NCBI RefSeq assembly: GCF_902459535.1
Contig: NZ_LR699553.1
Span: 496,001 to 560,000 of the forward strand
Source: Paraburkholderia dioscoreae
GTDB lineage: Bacteria > Pseudomonadota > Gammaproteobacteria > Burkholderiales > Burkholderiaceae
Reading direction: 5' to 3'
DNA length: 64,000 nucleotides
Positions within the stretch are counted from its first letter, which is position 1. Each line of letters starts with the position of its first letter. The notes under the pieces were generated by a model. That model saw only the letters and a program-made list of their open reading frames with translations, had not been told where the DNA came from and ran no database searches. A program made the position numbers and the translations under genes. Below are positions 54,351 through 63,011 of this stretch, piece by piece.

Positions 54351-55109
54351 TCAGGCGCCGGCTCCCGCAGTGCTGTCCGCTGAAGGACAGGGTGGCACGG
54401 CCACACTCACCGCCGTCCCTTTGGTCGAAGCCGAAGAAGCTCCCTTGGGGTTCGGGCTTTGACCTTGCGGAGCAGCGGCAGCCATTGCCTGCACGGCGGA
54501 AGCCATCTGCACGGAAATCCGCTGCAGCGCCCGCCGATGCCCGTCGACCAGCGCGTCATACCCGCCGCTCACCGGTTCGCTGACCACGCTGCGGCACGTC
54601 ATTACCGCGTTGCTGCGTACCGAACGGACGCTCCACACTGCATCGATCAACGCATGCGAGCCGGGCCATGACTCGAAGCGCTGCACGTTCATGCTGACCC
54701 GATACACCGGCGTGGCATCCGGTCGCGCGGTGCCGTACACGTCGATGGTGTTCAACTGCTGCGTCAGACTCGTCGACAACGCGCGCCGGATCTCGTCGCC
54801 GGGCAGCGAGGCCCAGCGCTCTTCTTCGAGCACTTGGACCTGTGTCGGCCCCGTCTGTATCACCAACTGATTCTTCGACACCTGCGGCGGCACGTCGATC
54901 GGCGCGACTTCGATCAGCCACGCCGGCGCAGCCGAGGTCCGGCCGCTGACCGGCGCCGCCGCTGCGGCGGTGCTATCCGATCCCAACGTATAGAAGCGGC
55001 TCGACGGCGACGAGCACGCCGCCAGCGCCACCAGTCCGGCCAGCGCGCCGGCAAGAACAGCACCACGCGCGAGCCCGCGCGGCGGACGGGGGAGCCGGGC
55101 AAACATCAT
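54351..55109 (-). CDS. pqiC: PqiC outer-membrane-associated lipoprotein
   Basis: A 252-residue lipoprotein. The signal peptide ends in the lipobox LVALAACSS (cysteine near residue 32), and the ABC-type-transport auxiliary domain starts FYTLGSDST. PqiC is thought to anchor the MCE protein PqiB to the outer membrane. It overlaps pqiB by four bases and has GGAG seven bases before the ATG at 55109. The last 45 residues are Ser/Gly/Ala rich. Confidence 0.85.
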   Translation of the reverse strand: MMFARLPRPPRGLARGAVLAGALAGLVALAACSSPSSRFYTLGSDSTAAAAAPVSGRTSAAPAWLIEVAPIDVPPQVSKNQLVIQTGPTQVQVLEEERWASLPGDEIRRALSTSLTQQLNTIDVYGTARPDATPVYRVSMNVQRFESWPGSHALIDAVWSVRSVRSNAVMTCRSVVSEPVSGGYDALVDGHRRALQRISVQMASAVQAMAAAAPQGQSPNPKGASSASTKGTAVSVAVPPCPSADSTAGAGA

Positions 55110-56764
55110 GGTTTATCTCCTGATTTACCGCGCAACAGCGATTCGGGATGGCGCTCCAGATAATCCGACAGCGCATTCAGCGACTGCAACGTGCGCGTCA
55201 ATTCCTGCAACGCCTGATGAACATCGGACTGCAACGGCGAATCCTGCTGCAAGGTCGCCTCGGCCGAACCGAAGGTCTGCTTCGCCGCTGCGAGCGTGTC
55301 GCGCGCCTGCGGCACCACTTCCTTGTCGAGTCGCGTGAAGAGCTGATCGGCGTTCTTCAGCGCGCTGTTCAGGTTGTTGCCGATCTGGTCGAACGGCACC
55401 GCGTCGAGCTTCTTCGCAATGTCGGCGACCTGGAGCTGCAACTCGTCGAGCGTGTTCGGAATGGTCGGCAGTTCGAGCGGATCGCTCGCCACGTCGACGG
55501 TTGCCGGCGGCGCCTTCGGGAAGATGTCCACCGCCACGTACAGCTGGCTCGTAATCAGATTGCCGGTGCGCAACTGGCCGCGCAGACCATGTTTGACGAG
55601 CTGTTGCAGCATGGTTTGACCCGCCAGGCTGCCCGGTGCCGGCGCGGTCTCGCGGAAGCGTCTGCCAAGCCGGTCCGGATAGAGGTTCATCGTTACCGGC
55701 ATGGTGAAGCTGCGCGACTTCGGATCGTAGTCGATGCCGATGTTGGTCACCTGGCCCAGCACGATGCCGCGGAAATCGACCGGTGCGCCGATCGACAGGC
55801 CGCGCAGCGACTGGTTGAAGTTCATCACCACGCGCAGCGGCACGCCGTCCGGTTCGCGCATCGCATCGGCTTCATCCGAACCGAGGCGGAAGGTCATGTT
55901 GTTCGGCGCCTGCGCGCCTACGCCCTGACCCGGCGGCGACTGGAACGACAGGCCGCCTACGATCACCGTTGCAAGCGACTGGGTGTTCAGCTTGAAGCCG
56001 CTGGAATCGAGCCGCAGATCGACACCGCTCGCATGCCACCAGCGCGAATTGGTGCCGACATACTGGTCGAACGGCGCGGACACGAAGACCTGCATGGTCA
56101 CGCCGGTGCCGTCCTTGTCGAGCGAGAAGCCGACCACCTGGCCGACCTGCACGCGCCGGTAGAAGATCGGCGAGCCGATGTCGATCGAGCCGAGCGAGTC
56201 GCCGTGCAGGACGAACTGGTGACCCTTCTGGTCGCCGGTAATCGGCGGCGGCGTTTCGAGGCCAACGAAGTCCTTCTCGGTATCCGGCGAATGCCCGGCA
56301 TCCGCGCCGATATACGCGCCCGAAAGCAGCGTGGTGAGACCGGACACGCCGCTCGCGCCGACGCGCGGCCGCACCACCCAGAAACGCGAATCCTTGACCG
56401 CGAAATCTTCGCCTTCCTTGGTCAACTGGACCTGCACCAGCACGTGCGACAGATCTTTCGACAGCGTGATGGTCTTCACGGCGCCGACGTCGACGTCCTT
56501 GTACTTCACCTTGGTCTTGCCCGGTTCGAGGCCTTCGGCGCTGACGAAACTGATCGTGATGGTCGGGCCTTTCGCGGTGACGGATTTGATCACGAGCGCG
56601 ATGCCGATCAGCGCGGCAATCAGCGGAATCACCCAGACGAGCGAAGGCAGCCAGCGGCTGCGCGGTTCAATGTCAGGGTCGGGGAGTTGGGGCGGCAGCT
56701 TCGGTCCGTTCGAATCGTTGCGCGGCGCATCGGGAGCGGGCGTCGGTTCTTGCGGGCTAGTCAT
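55106..56764 (-). CDS. pqiB: PqiB, MCE-domain intermembrane transport protein
   Basis: A 552-residue protein with one N-terminal membrane anchor (WVIPLIAALIGIALVIKSV, near residues 42-62) and three MCE (MlaD) domains. The first starts ITISFVSAEGLEPGKTKVKYKDV, the second near GSPIFYRRVQVGQVVG, and the third near VVMNFNQSLRGLSIGAPVDFRG. A C-terminal helical region follows. PqiB hexamers form a tube for lipids across the periplasm. It overlaps pqiA (second copy) by eight bases. Confidence 0.92.
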   Translation of the reverse strand: MTSPQEPTPAPDAPRNDSNGPKLPPQLPDPDIEPRSRWLPSLVWVIPLIAALIGIALVIKSVTAKGPTITISFVSAEGLEPGKTKVKYKDVDVGAVKTITLSKDLSHVLVQVQLTKEGEDFAVKDSRFWVVRPRVGASGVSGLTTLLSGAYIGADAGHSPDTEKDFVGLETPPPITGDQKGHQFVLHGDSLGSIDIGSPIFYRRVQVGQVVGFSLDKDGTGVTMQVFVSAPFDQYVGTNSRWWHASGVDLRLDSSGFKLNTQSLATVIVGGLSFQSPPGQGVGAQAPNNMTFRLGSDEADAMREPDGVPLRVVMNFNQSLRGLSIGAPVDFRGIVLGQVTNIGIDYDPKSRSFTMPVTMNLYPDRLGRRFRETAPAPGSLAGQTMLQQLVKHGLRGQLRTGNLITSQLYVAVDIFPKAPPATVDVASDPLELPTIPNTLDELQLQVADIAKKLDAVPFDQIGNNLNSALKNADQLFTRLDKEVVPQARDTLAAAKQTFGSAEATLQQDSPLQSDVHQALQELTRTLQSLNALSDYLERHPESLLRGKSGDKP

Positions 56765-57407
56765 GTTTGAGATCCTGAGGTTTTGGGGTGCTGCCTTCCA
56801 CGTGGTCCCAGATGAGGCGTGGATCGAACTGCATGGAGGCCATCATGGTCAGAATCACGACCGAGCCGAAGGCGATGGCTCCGGGGCCCGCCGTAATGAC
56901 GGCAAGCGATTTGAAGCGCACCAGCGCGACGGTCAGCGTGACGACGAACACGTCGAGCATCGACCAGCGCCCGATCCGTTCGACCATCCGGTAAAGCGTG
57001 ATGCGCTGATCGGGCCGCCAGCGCGAGCGGCGCTGCGCCGTGATGGTGAGCAGCACCAGCACGCTCAGCTTGAGCATCGGCACCATGATGCTGGCGACAA
57101 ACACGATCACCGCGAGCGGCCAGTCGCCCGAGGTCCAGAAATAAACGACGCCGCTCATGATAGTGTCGTCTTCGGAACCGAGCAGCGACGAGGTGTGCAT
57201 GACGGGCAGCAGATTCGCGGGAATATACAGCAGCGCGGCGGCGATCAGCAGCGCCCAGGTGCGCATGAGACTGTCGGGGTTGCGCGAGTGAAGGTGCGCG
57301 CCGCACCGTGAACAGTGCTGCGCCGTGACGGAGCGAATGCGCGGCTCGACGCGTCCGCACGCATGGCAACTGACGAGACCCGCGCTTCTCGCGGTAACGT
57401 ATTTCAT
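56757..57407 (-). CDS. PqiA membrane protein, second half-copy
   Basis: A 216-residue paraquat-inducible protein A domain. A zinc-ribbon-like CHACG...CSRCG pair occupies residues 13-35, then four membrane segments (LLIAAALLYIPANLLPVM, VIFVASIMVPMLKLSVLVL and others). E. coli PqiA carries two such halves in one chain; here they are separate genes. It works with PqiB as an inner-membrane partner. Confidence 0.88.
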   Translation of the reverse strand: MKYVTARSAGLVSCHACGRVEPRIRSVTAQHCSRCGAHLHSRNPDSLMRTWALLIAAALLYIPANLLPVMHTSSLLGSEDDTIMSGVVYFWTSGDWPLAVIVFVASIMVPMLKLSVLVLLTITAQRRSRWRPDQRITLYRMVERIGRWSMLDVFVVTLTVALVRFKSLAVITAGPGAIAFGSVVILTMMASMQFDPRLIWDHVEGSTPKPQDLKHD

Positions 57408-57414
57408 GGTGTGC

Positions 57415-58170
57415 TCACCCTCGACGTGGCGCCGGTGGCACGACCGGCGGCAATGCGGACGGCTCCGCGCCACGCACCTCGGGCGGCGCGGGTGGTCCCG
57501 CGACCGAGCTGACTGCGGCCGCCGCGCTGTCTGCTGAAGTGCGCGGCAGCGGCCGTTCGCCGCGGGCGCCCAGTTCGTCGGCGAGATCCCACAGAATGCG
57601 CGGATCGAACGTGACCACCACGGCGAGCATCAGCGTGAGCACGCCGAACGCAAACAGCGCCGCTTCGGGAATCACGCGCGCGAGACTCACCATCTTCACG
57701 ATGGTGATCAGTATCCCGAGCATGAAGACTTCGATCATGCCCCACGGGCGTACGAATTGAATCGCGCGCAGCACGCGGTTGAAGGCGTGCGGCACATAGC
57801 CGGCGCGCAGCGGGATCAGCACGTAGAGCAGCGCGACGAGTTCAGTCAGCGGGAACAGAATGGTCGAGCAGAAGACCATGACAGCGACGATCTGCATGTC
57901 CTCGTCCCATAGCGCGATGAGCGCGCCGAACAGCGTGGTCTGCGAGGTGATGCCGTTGGTTTCGAGTTCGACGATCGGGAAGCCTTGCGCGATCAGGAAG
58001 GTGATCAGCGCGCCGAGCGTCATGGCGCTAATGGCGTCCAGCTTGCGGGAGATGCCGCGGTAAAGCGTGGCCCCACAGCGCGGACAGCGCGCGACCGTGC
58101 GCCCGACAAGCCGGGGTTTGCGGAACAGCGTATCGCACTCATGGCACGCAATCAGGTTGTCATGTTCCAT
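57415..58170 (-). CDS. PqiA membrane protein, first half-copy
   Basis: A 251-residue PqiA domain with CHECD...CPRCG zinc-ribbon residues near 9-33 and four membrane segments (MTLGALITFLIAQGFPIV, VMVFCSTILFPLTELVALLY and others). The C-terminus is a Pro/Ala-rich tail. It is the first gene of the five-gene minus-strand run and starts 7 bases ahead of the second half-copy. Confidence 0.88.
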   Translation of the reverse strand: MEHDNLIACHECDTLFRKPRLVGRTVARCPRCGATLYRGISRKLDAISAMTLGALITFLIAQGFPIVELETNGITSQTTLFGALIALWDEDMQIVAVMVFCSTILFPLTELVALLYVLIPLRAGYVPHAFNRVLRAIQFVRPWGMIEVFMLGILITIVKMVSLARVIPEAALFAFGVLTLMLAVVVTFDPRILWDLADELGARGERPLPRTSADSAAAAVSSVAGPPAPPEVRGAEPSALPPVVPPAPRRG

Positions 58171-58587
58171 AGGGCAAAGGGCTGACAGTGTGAGGGGAAG
58201 CGTGCAATGCCCGTTTCTTTGGCAGGTCTGATCAAAGTGTGGAGCAATAGTACCAAACGCGCCCGGCGGTCGCACCGGCCATTGCGCTGAAGCTGGATTG
58301 TGAGCCGTGGCGGGCGTTGGCGGACGGTTAATGCTACATCGAATCGCTATAACTCTGACAACCTCCGTCCCTAATTGTTCAATGCGCGCGGCATGTGCGG
58401 CGAAAACGCCAGGGGCGGGATCTCTGGCGACCTTCTGCCAGTTTTTTCCGATTGGGGTAGCATGGCCGCCTTGGTGCGTGCCACGGCAGGCATGGTCCGG
58501 CCGTCTGCGCTGATGCCTTACGCATCGGCGGCCGGAATATCCGCGCGGGCTGCGCCGTTAACCTCTCTTAGCTTGCGGCGACCTGTC
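58171..58587. other. 417-base divergent spacer before the cytochrome b561 gene
   Basis: This region divides the pqi operon from the cytochrome b561 gene and should contain both promoters. I could not identify a convincing pair. Open frames extending the cytochrome gene upstream lack family resemblance. Confidence 0.5.
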
Positions 58588-59148
58588 ATGGCACTCAATC
58601 CTTCATTCGGCAGCAGGGAGTCGTACACGCGGACTGCCATTGCCTTGCACTGGCTGATCGCGTTGCTGATCGTGTGCGGCTTCGCGCTCGGTTGGGTGAT
58701 GACCGATATTCCGGGCTTCACGCCCACCAAGCTGCGCTACTTCTCGTGGCACAAATGGATCGGCGTGACGGTGTTCGCGCTCGCCGTCCTGCGCATTCTG
58801 TGGCGCGCCACGCACTCGGCCCCTGTAATGCCGCGCCGCATGCCGGGCTGGCAGCGCGGCGCCGCGCATCTCGTGCATCTGCTGCTGTATGTGCTGATGA
58901 TCGCGATTCCCGCGTCGGGCTACCTGTACAGCTCGGCTGCCAACGTGCCGGTGGTCTACCTCGGGCTGATTCCGCTGCCGCGCCTGATCGCGCCGGACCC
59001 GCACCTCAAGGAACTCCTGAAGAACGTGCATATCACGCTCAATTACACCTTGCTCGTGCTGGTCGCGCTGCACGTCGCGGCTGCGCTCAAGCATCAATGG
59101 CTGGATCGCGACGGCCTGCTTTCGCGCATGCTCCCTTTCCTCAAATAA
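58588..59148 (+). CDS. cytochrome b561 (CybB-type)
   Basis: A 186-residue four-span b-type cytochrome. Histidines for two haems lie in LHWLIALLIVCGFALG (residue near 19), YFSWHKWIGVTVFALAVLR (near 55), and LVHLLLYVLMIAIPASGYLY (near 95), with VHITLNYTLLVLVALHVAAALKHQ near 150. Such proteins move electrons between quinol and periplasmic acceptors. It precedes two yceI genes, an order also present in E. coli (yceJ-yceI). Confidence 0.92.
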   Translation: MALNPSFGSRESYTRTAIALHWLIALLIVCGFALGWVMTDIPGFTPTKLRYFSWHKWIGVTVFALAVLRILWRATHSAPVMPRRMPGWQRGAAHLVHLLLYVLMIAIPASGYLYSSAANVPVVYLGLIPLPRLIAPDPHLKELLKNVHITLNYTLLVLVALHVAAALKHQWLDRDGLLSRMLPFLK

Positions 59149-59156
59149 GGACAACC

Positions 59157-59720
59157 ATGAAGGTCTCGTTTTATCGCTACATGCTCGCCGCCTTCGCCGC
59201 GGCCTCGTTGACCGCGGCCGGGAGCGCCGTCGCGCAAGTCGACGTCGCGAAAAGCTCGGTGACTGCCACGTCGAAGCAGATGAACGTGCCGGTGGAAGGC
59301 AAGTTCGGTAAATTTACCGCGCAGGTCAGGTTCGATCCGGCAAAACCGGCCGAGGGCGCGGCGCAATTCAGCATCGACGTGGCCAGCTACGATCTCGGCG
59401 ACGAAAGCTACAACGACCAGGTGCGCGGCAAGGACTGGTTCGACGCCAAGACGTATCCGACCGCCACCTTCGTCTCCAGCGCGATTGCGCCGGCCGGCGG
59501 CAACCAGTTCAAGGTGACCGGCAAGCTGACCATCAAGGGTAAATCGCAGACGGTGGTGGTACCGGTCGCGGTGTCCCAGCAGGGCGCCGTGCAAACCTTC
59601 GACGGGTCGCTGCCGATCAGGCGCTCGCAATTCGATATCGGCACCGGCGAATGGAAGGACACCTCGGTGGTCGCCGATGAGGTGGTCATCAAGTTTCATA
59701 TCGTTGCAGCACGTAAGTGA
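59157..59720 (+). CDS. YceI-family periplasmic lipid-binding protein, first copy
   Basis: A 187-residue secreted lipocalin-like protein. The signal peptide ends near SAVAQ (residue 27). SSVTATSKQMNVPVEGKFGKF, FVSSAIAPAGGNQFKVTGKLTIKGKSQTVVVPV (in parts) and RRSQFDIGTGEWKDTSVVADEV are typical of YceI/TtpolyIsoprenoid-binding proteins. It starts 8 bases after the cytochrome gene and is co-transcribed. Confidence 0.9.
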   Translation: MKVSFYRYMLAAFAAASLTAAGSAVAQVDVAKSSVTATSKQMNVPVEGKFGKFTAQVRFDPAKPAEGAAQFSIDVASYDLGDESYNDQVRGKDWFDAKTYPTATFVSSAIAPAGGNQFKVTGKLTIKGKSQTVVVPVAVSQQGAVQTFDGSLPIRRSQFDIGTGEWKDTSVVADEVVIKFHIVAARK

Positions 59721-59774
59721 CGCTTGCCGCGCCACTCGGGCGCGCGGCTTTTTTCAGGAACCTGGGAGCACGAA

Positions 59775-60356
59775 TTGAAAACATCCATGTTGATCGCCTT
59801 CGGCGCGCTGGCTTCTTCTTTCTCATTGGGCGCGTTCGCGGCTGCTGATACCTATCAGCTCGATCCGACCCACACGTATCCGAGTTTCGAGGCGGATCAC
59901 TTCGGCGGCCTTTCGGTGTGGCGCGGCAAGTTCACCAAGAGCTCCGGCATGGTCACGCTCGATCGCGCGGCGAAAACCGGCACGGTCGACGTGACGGTCG
60001 ATCCCGCCTCGGTCGATACCGGCAACGGCAAGCTCGACGAGCATCTGAAGTCGGACGCGTTCTTCGACGTCGCCAAATATCCGGCGGCGACTTACAAGGG
60101 CACCGATATCAAGTTTGACGGCGACAAGCCGGTCGAGGTGGTGGGCAGCCTGACGATGCACGGCGTTACCAAGCCGCTGAATCTGAAGATCGAGTCGTTC
60201 AAGTGCATGCAGCACCCGGTACTCAAGCGCGAGGTGTGCGGCGTGGAAGCGAGCGCGCATTTCAATCGCGCCGACTACGGCATGGATTTCGGCGTCAAAT
60301 ACGGCTTCAGCATGGATACCAAGCTGCATATTCAATCTGAAGGCATCAAGCAATAG
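59775..60356 (+). CDS. YceI-family periplasmic lipid-binding protein, second copy
   Basis: A 193-residue YceI protein. A TTG at 59775 with GGGAG six bases ahead gives the natural signal peptide (M)KTSMLIAFGALASSFSLGAFAA; the ATG at 59787 is less well placed. The mature part contains YQLDPTHTYPSFEADHFGG and LTMHGVTKPLNLKI. It has CMQHPVLKREVCG with two cysteines that may form a disulfide, a feature the first copy lacks. It is in the same operon. Confidence 0.9.
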   Translation: MKTSMLIAFGALASSFSLGAFAAADTYQLDPTHTYPSFEADHFGGLSVWRGKFTKSSGMVTLDRAAKTGTVDVTVDPASVDTGNGKLDEHLKSDAFFDVAKYPAATYKGTDIKFDGDKPVEVVGSLTMHGVTKPLNLKIESFKCMQHPVLKREVCGVEASAHFNRADYGMDFGVKYGFSMDTKLHIQSEGIKQ

Positions 60357-60413
60357 GCGCTTAACGCGTCCATCGGGTTCGGCTATCGGGTCGCGCGGCC
60401 GTTGCGTCGCAAC

Positions 60414-60455
60414 AAAAAACCGCTTCGTTCGCTCTGGCGACGAAGCGGTTTTTTT
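60414..60455. terminator. bidirectional terminator after the second yceI gene
   Basis: AACCGCTTCGT and ACGAAGCGGTT form an 11-bp stem with an 11-base loop. Seven Ts follow on the plus strand and an A-run precedes it, so it can work on either strand. It closes the cybB-yceI-yceI operon. Confidence 0.9.
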
Positions 60456-60633
60456 ATCGGCCGTCTGAAACGCCGGAAGCCTTATGCAGCGGCGCAGCGC
60501 AATTTCGCACTCGCGCCGTATTAATTTTTCGGGTACATAGAGCGCAGGCACCGCATTGGTTGTGCGCGCATCCAGTCGGGCATTCAGGCGTGAAGCCGAC
60601 ATCAATAATATTTCGCGCGAATCGGAGATCTGC

Positions 60634-61911
60634 ATGAACGCAACGACAGCAGCAAGCCTCACGGGGAGCCGGCAGAGTTCGTGGCGCGCGGTGGTCGCGG
60701 CCTCGATCGGCAACGCGTTGGAATGGTTCGATCTGGTGGTGTACGGTTTTTTCGCGGTGGTGATCGCGAAGCTGTTTTTCCCGGCCGGTAACGACACGGT
60801 CTCGCTGCTCCTCACGCTCGGCACGTTCGGCGTGTCGTTCTTCATGCGGCCGCTCGGCGCGATCGTGATCGGCGCCTATGCCGACCGTGCCGGCCGCAAG
60901 GCGGCGCTCACCCTGTCGATCCTGCTGATGATGGCCGGCACGCTGATCATCGCGATTCTGCCGACCTACCAGAGCATCGGTCTTGCCGCGCCGGTGATCC
61001 TCGTGTTGGCGCGTCTGATGCAGGGCTTTTCGGCGGGCGGCGAGTTCGGTAGCGCTACCGCCTTTCTCGCGGAACACGTGCCGGGGCGGCGCGGTTTTTT
61101 CGCCAGCTGGCAGGTGGCAAGCCAGGGGCTCACCACGCTGCTCGCCGCCGGCTTCGGCGTGCTGCTCACTGGTCAGCTCTCGCCGCAGCAGATGGGTTCC
61201 TGGGGTTGGCGTGTGCCGTTTTTCTTTGGTCTGCTGATCGGGCCGGTCGCTTGGTATATCCGCACGAAGCTCGACGAGACGCCTGAATTTCTCGCGGCCG
61301 AAACGACCATGACGCCGCTGCGCGATACCTTCACCAGCCAGAAATTGCGCCTGCTGATCGCCATCGGCGTGGTGGTGCTTGGGACGGTGTCGACCTATCT
61401 GGTGCTGTTCATGCCGACCTTCGGCGTGAAGCAATTGGGACTGGCGCCCTCGGTGGCGTTCGCGGCGATTGCACTGACCGGCTTGATCCAGATGGTGTTC
61501 TCGCCGCTGATCGGCCATCTGTCGGACCGGCATGGGCGCACCACGATCATGCTGGCCTCGGCGTTGCTGCTGCTCGTCCTGATCTACCCGGCTTTCGTGT
61601 ATCTGGTTGCGCATCCGACCTTCGGCACCTTGATCGTTATGCAGATCGTGTTCGGCTTTCTGATGACCGGCTATTTCGCGGCGCTGCCGGGTCTGCTTTC
61701 GGAGATGTTTCCGGTGCAAACGCGCACGACCGGCATGTCGCTGGCTTATAACGTCGCCGTAACGATTTTCGGTGGTTTCGGGCCGTTCATCATTGCGTGG
61801 CTGATCAGCGTGACGGGCTCCAAAGCCGCGCCGAGTTATTACCTGATTTTCGCCGCGCTGGTGAGCCTCGTCGCGCTGATCGCGGCGCGGCGCAAGCTCG
61901 GCTTTCGCTGA
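60634..61911 (+). CDS. MFS transporter, metabolite:H+ symporter family
   Basis: A 425-residue twelve-span carrier. Residues near 25-45 read ASIGNALEWFDLVVYGFFAV, the hallmark of the MHS (citrate/alpha-ketoglutarate/proline-betaine) group. GAYADRAGRKAALTLSI near residue 88 and GHLSDRHGRTTIMLAS near 290 are the paired loop motifs. Substrate is likely an organic acid or compatible solute, but cannot be specified. The ATG at 60634 has GGAGATCTGC ahead. It is flanked by terminators. Confidence 0.9.
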   Translation: MNATTAASLTGSRQSSWRAVVAASIGNALEWFDLVVYGFFAVVIAKLFFPAGNDTVSLLLTLGTFGVSFFMRPLGAIVIGAYADRAGRKAALTLSILLMMAGTLIIAILPTYQSIGLAAPVILVLARLMQGFSAGGEFGSATAFLAEHVPGRRGFFASWQVASQGLTTLLAAGFGVLLTGQLSPQQMGSWGWRVPFFFGLLIGPVAWYIRTKLDETPEFLAAETTMTPLRDTFTSQKLRLLIAIGVVVLGTVSTYLVLFMPTFGVKQLGLAPSVAFAAIALTGLIQMVFSPLIGHLSDRHGRTTIMLASALLLLVLIYPAFVYLVAHPTFGTLIVMQIVFGFLMTGYFAALPGLLSEMFPVQTRTTGMSLAYNVAVTIFGGFGPFIIAWLISVTGSKAAPSYYLIFAALVSLVALIAARRKLGFR

Positions 61912-61980
61912 AGCTGGCGCCGTCCGTTGCCGCCGCGAGATAGCGCAGCGCGACGGCGGAGCAGGGCGGCGGTAAACGCA

Positions 61981-62013
61981 AAAGGCCGGTTCGTGATTGA
62001 ACCGGCCTTTTTT
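61981..62013. terminator. terminator between convergent MFS and secF genes
   Basis: AAAGGCCGGTTC and GAACCGGCCTTT form a 12-bp stem with a 6-base loop, then further Ts. It ends the MFS transcript and, with a shorter T-run, probably the secDF transcript. Confidence 0.9.
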
Positions 62014-62040
62014 GTTGCGAGGTCTGACGCTACGACAGGA

Positions 62041-62991
62041 TCAGACTTGCGCGCCTGCGTTCGGATCGTCCGCGTCGGGGCGTTCCTTCTTGTCCTTGAT
62101 CAGATCTTCGCGCTTCACGCCGAACCACATGGCGAGCGCCGCGGCGACGAACACCGACGAGTAAATACCGAACAGAATACCGACCGTCAGCGCGAGAGCG
62201 AAGTAGTGCAGCGTCGGGCCGCCGAACAGGAACATGGACAGCACCATCATCTGCGTACAGCCGTGGGTGATGATGGTTCGCGACATCGTGCTGGTGATCG
62301 CGTGGTTGATGACTTCGATCACGGTCAGCTTGCGTTCGCGGCGGAAGGTCTCGCGAATCCGGTCGAAGATAACGACCGATTCGTTCACCGAGTAGCCGAG
62401 CACCGCGAGCACGGCGGCCAGCACCGACAGCGAGAACTCCCACTGGAAGAACGCGAAGAAGCCGAGAATGATCACCACGTCGTGCAAGTTCGCAATCACG
62501 CCGGCCACCGCGTACTTCCATTCGAAACGGAACGACAGGTAGATCACGATACCGGCCACCACGCAGGCCAGCGCGAGCAGGCCGTCTGTAGCGAGTTCCT
62601 TGCCGACCTGCGGGCCGACGAACTCGACACGCTGCAGTTGCACCTGCGGGGTGTCGGCCTTCAGCGCGGTCATCACCTGATCGCTCTGCTGCGCGGACGT
62701 ATAGCCCTTTTTGAGCGGCAGACGGATCAGCACGTCGCGCGAGGTGCCGAAGTTCTGCACCTGGGCGTCGGCGTAACCGAGTTTGCCCAGCGTGCCGCGT
62801 ACAGGCTCGAGCGGCGCGGTGCCCGGATACTGCACTTCGATAACCGTACCGCCGGTGAACTCCACCGACAGATGCAGCCCGCGATGCAGCAGGAAGAACA
62901 CAGCAGCAAGGAACGTCAGCAGCGAGATGGCGTTGAAAATCAACGCGCGCTGCATGAACGGAATGTCTTTGCGGAAACGGAAAAATTCCAT
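62041..62991 (-). CDS. secF: protein-export membrane protein SecF
   Basis: A 316-residue RND-like subunit of the SecDF complex, which uses the proton gradient to complete protein export. Six membrane segments are expected; GLHLSVEFTGGTVIEVQYPG follows the first, and YSVNESVVIFDRIRETFRR near residue 200 and the C-terminal FGVKREDLIKDKKERP are typical. The conserved DRIRE block is intact. It is 20 bases after secD. Confidence 0.95.
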   Translation of the reverse strand: MEFFRFRKDIPFMQRALIFNAISLLTFLAAVFFLLHRGLHLSVEFTGGTVIEVQYPGTAPLEPVRGTLGKLGYADAQVQNFGTSRDVLIRLPLKKGYTSAQQSDQVMTALKADTPQVQLQRVEFVGPQVGKELATDGLLALACVVAGIVIYLSFRFEWKYAVAGVIANLHDVVIILGFFAFFQWEFSLSVLAAVLAVLGYSVNESVVIFDRIRETFRRERKLTVIEVINHAITSTMSRTIITHGCTQMMVLSMFLFGGPTLHYFALALTVGILFGIYSSVFVAAALAMWFGVKREDLIKDKKERPDADDPNAGAQV

Positions 62992-63011
62992 GGTCTTGTT
63001 TTCTCCGGGAC

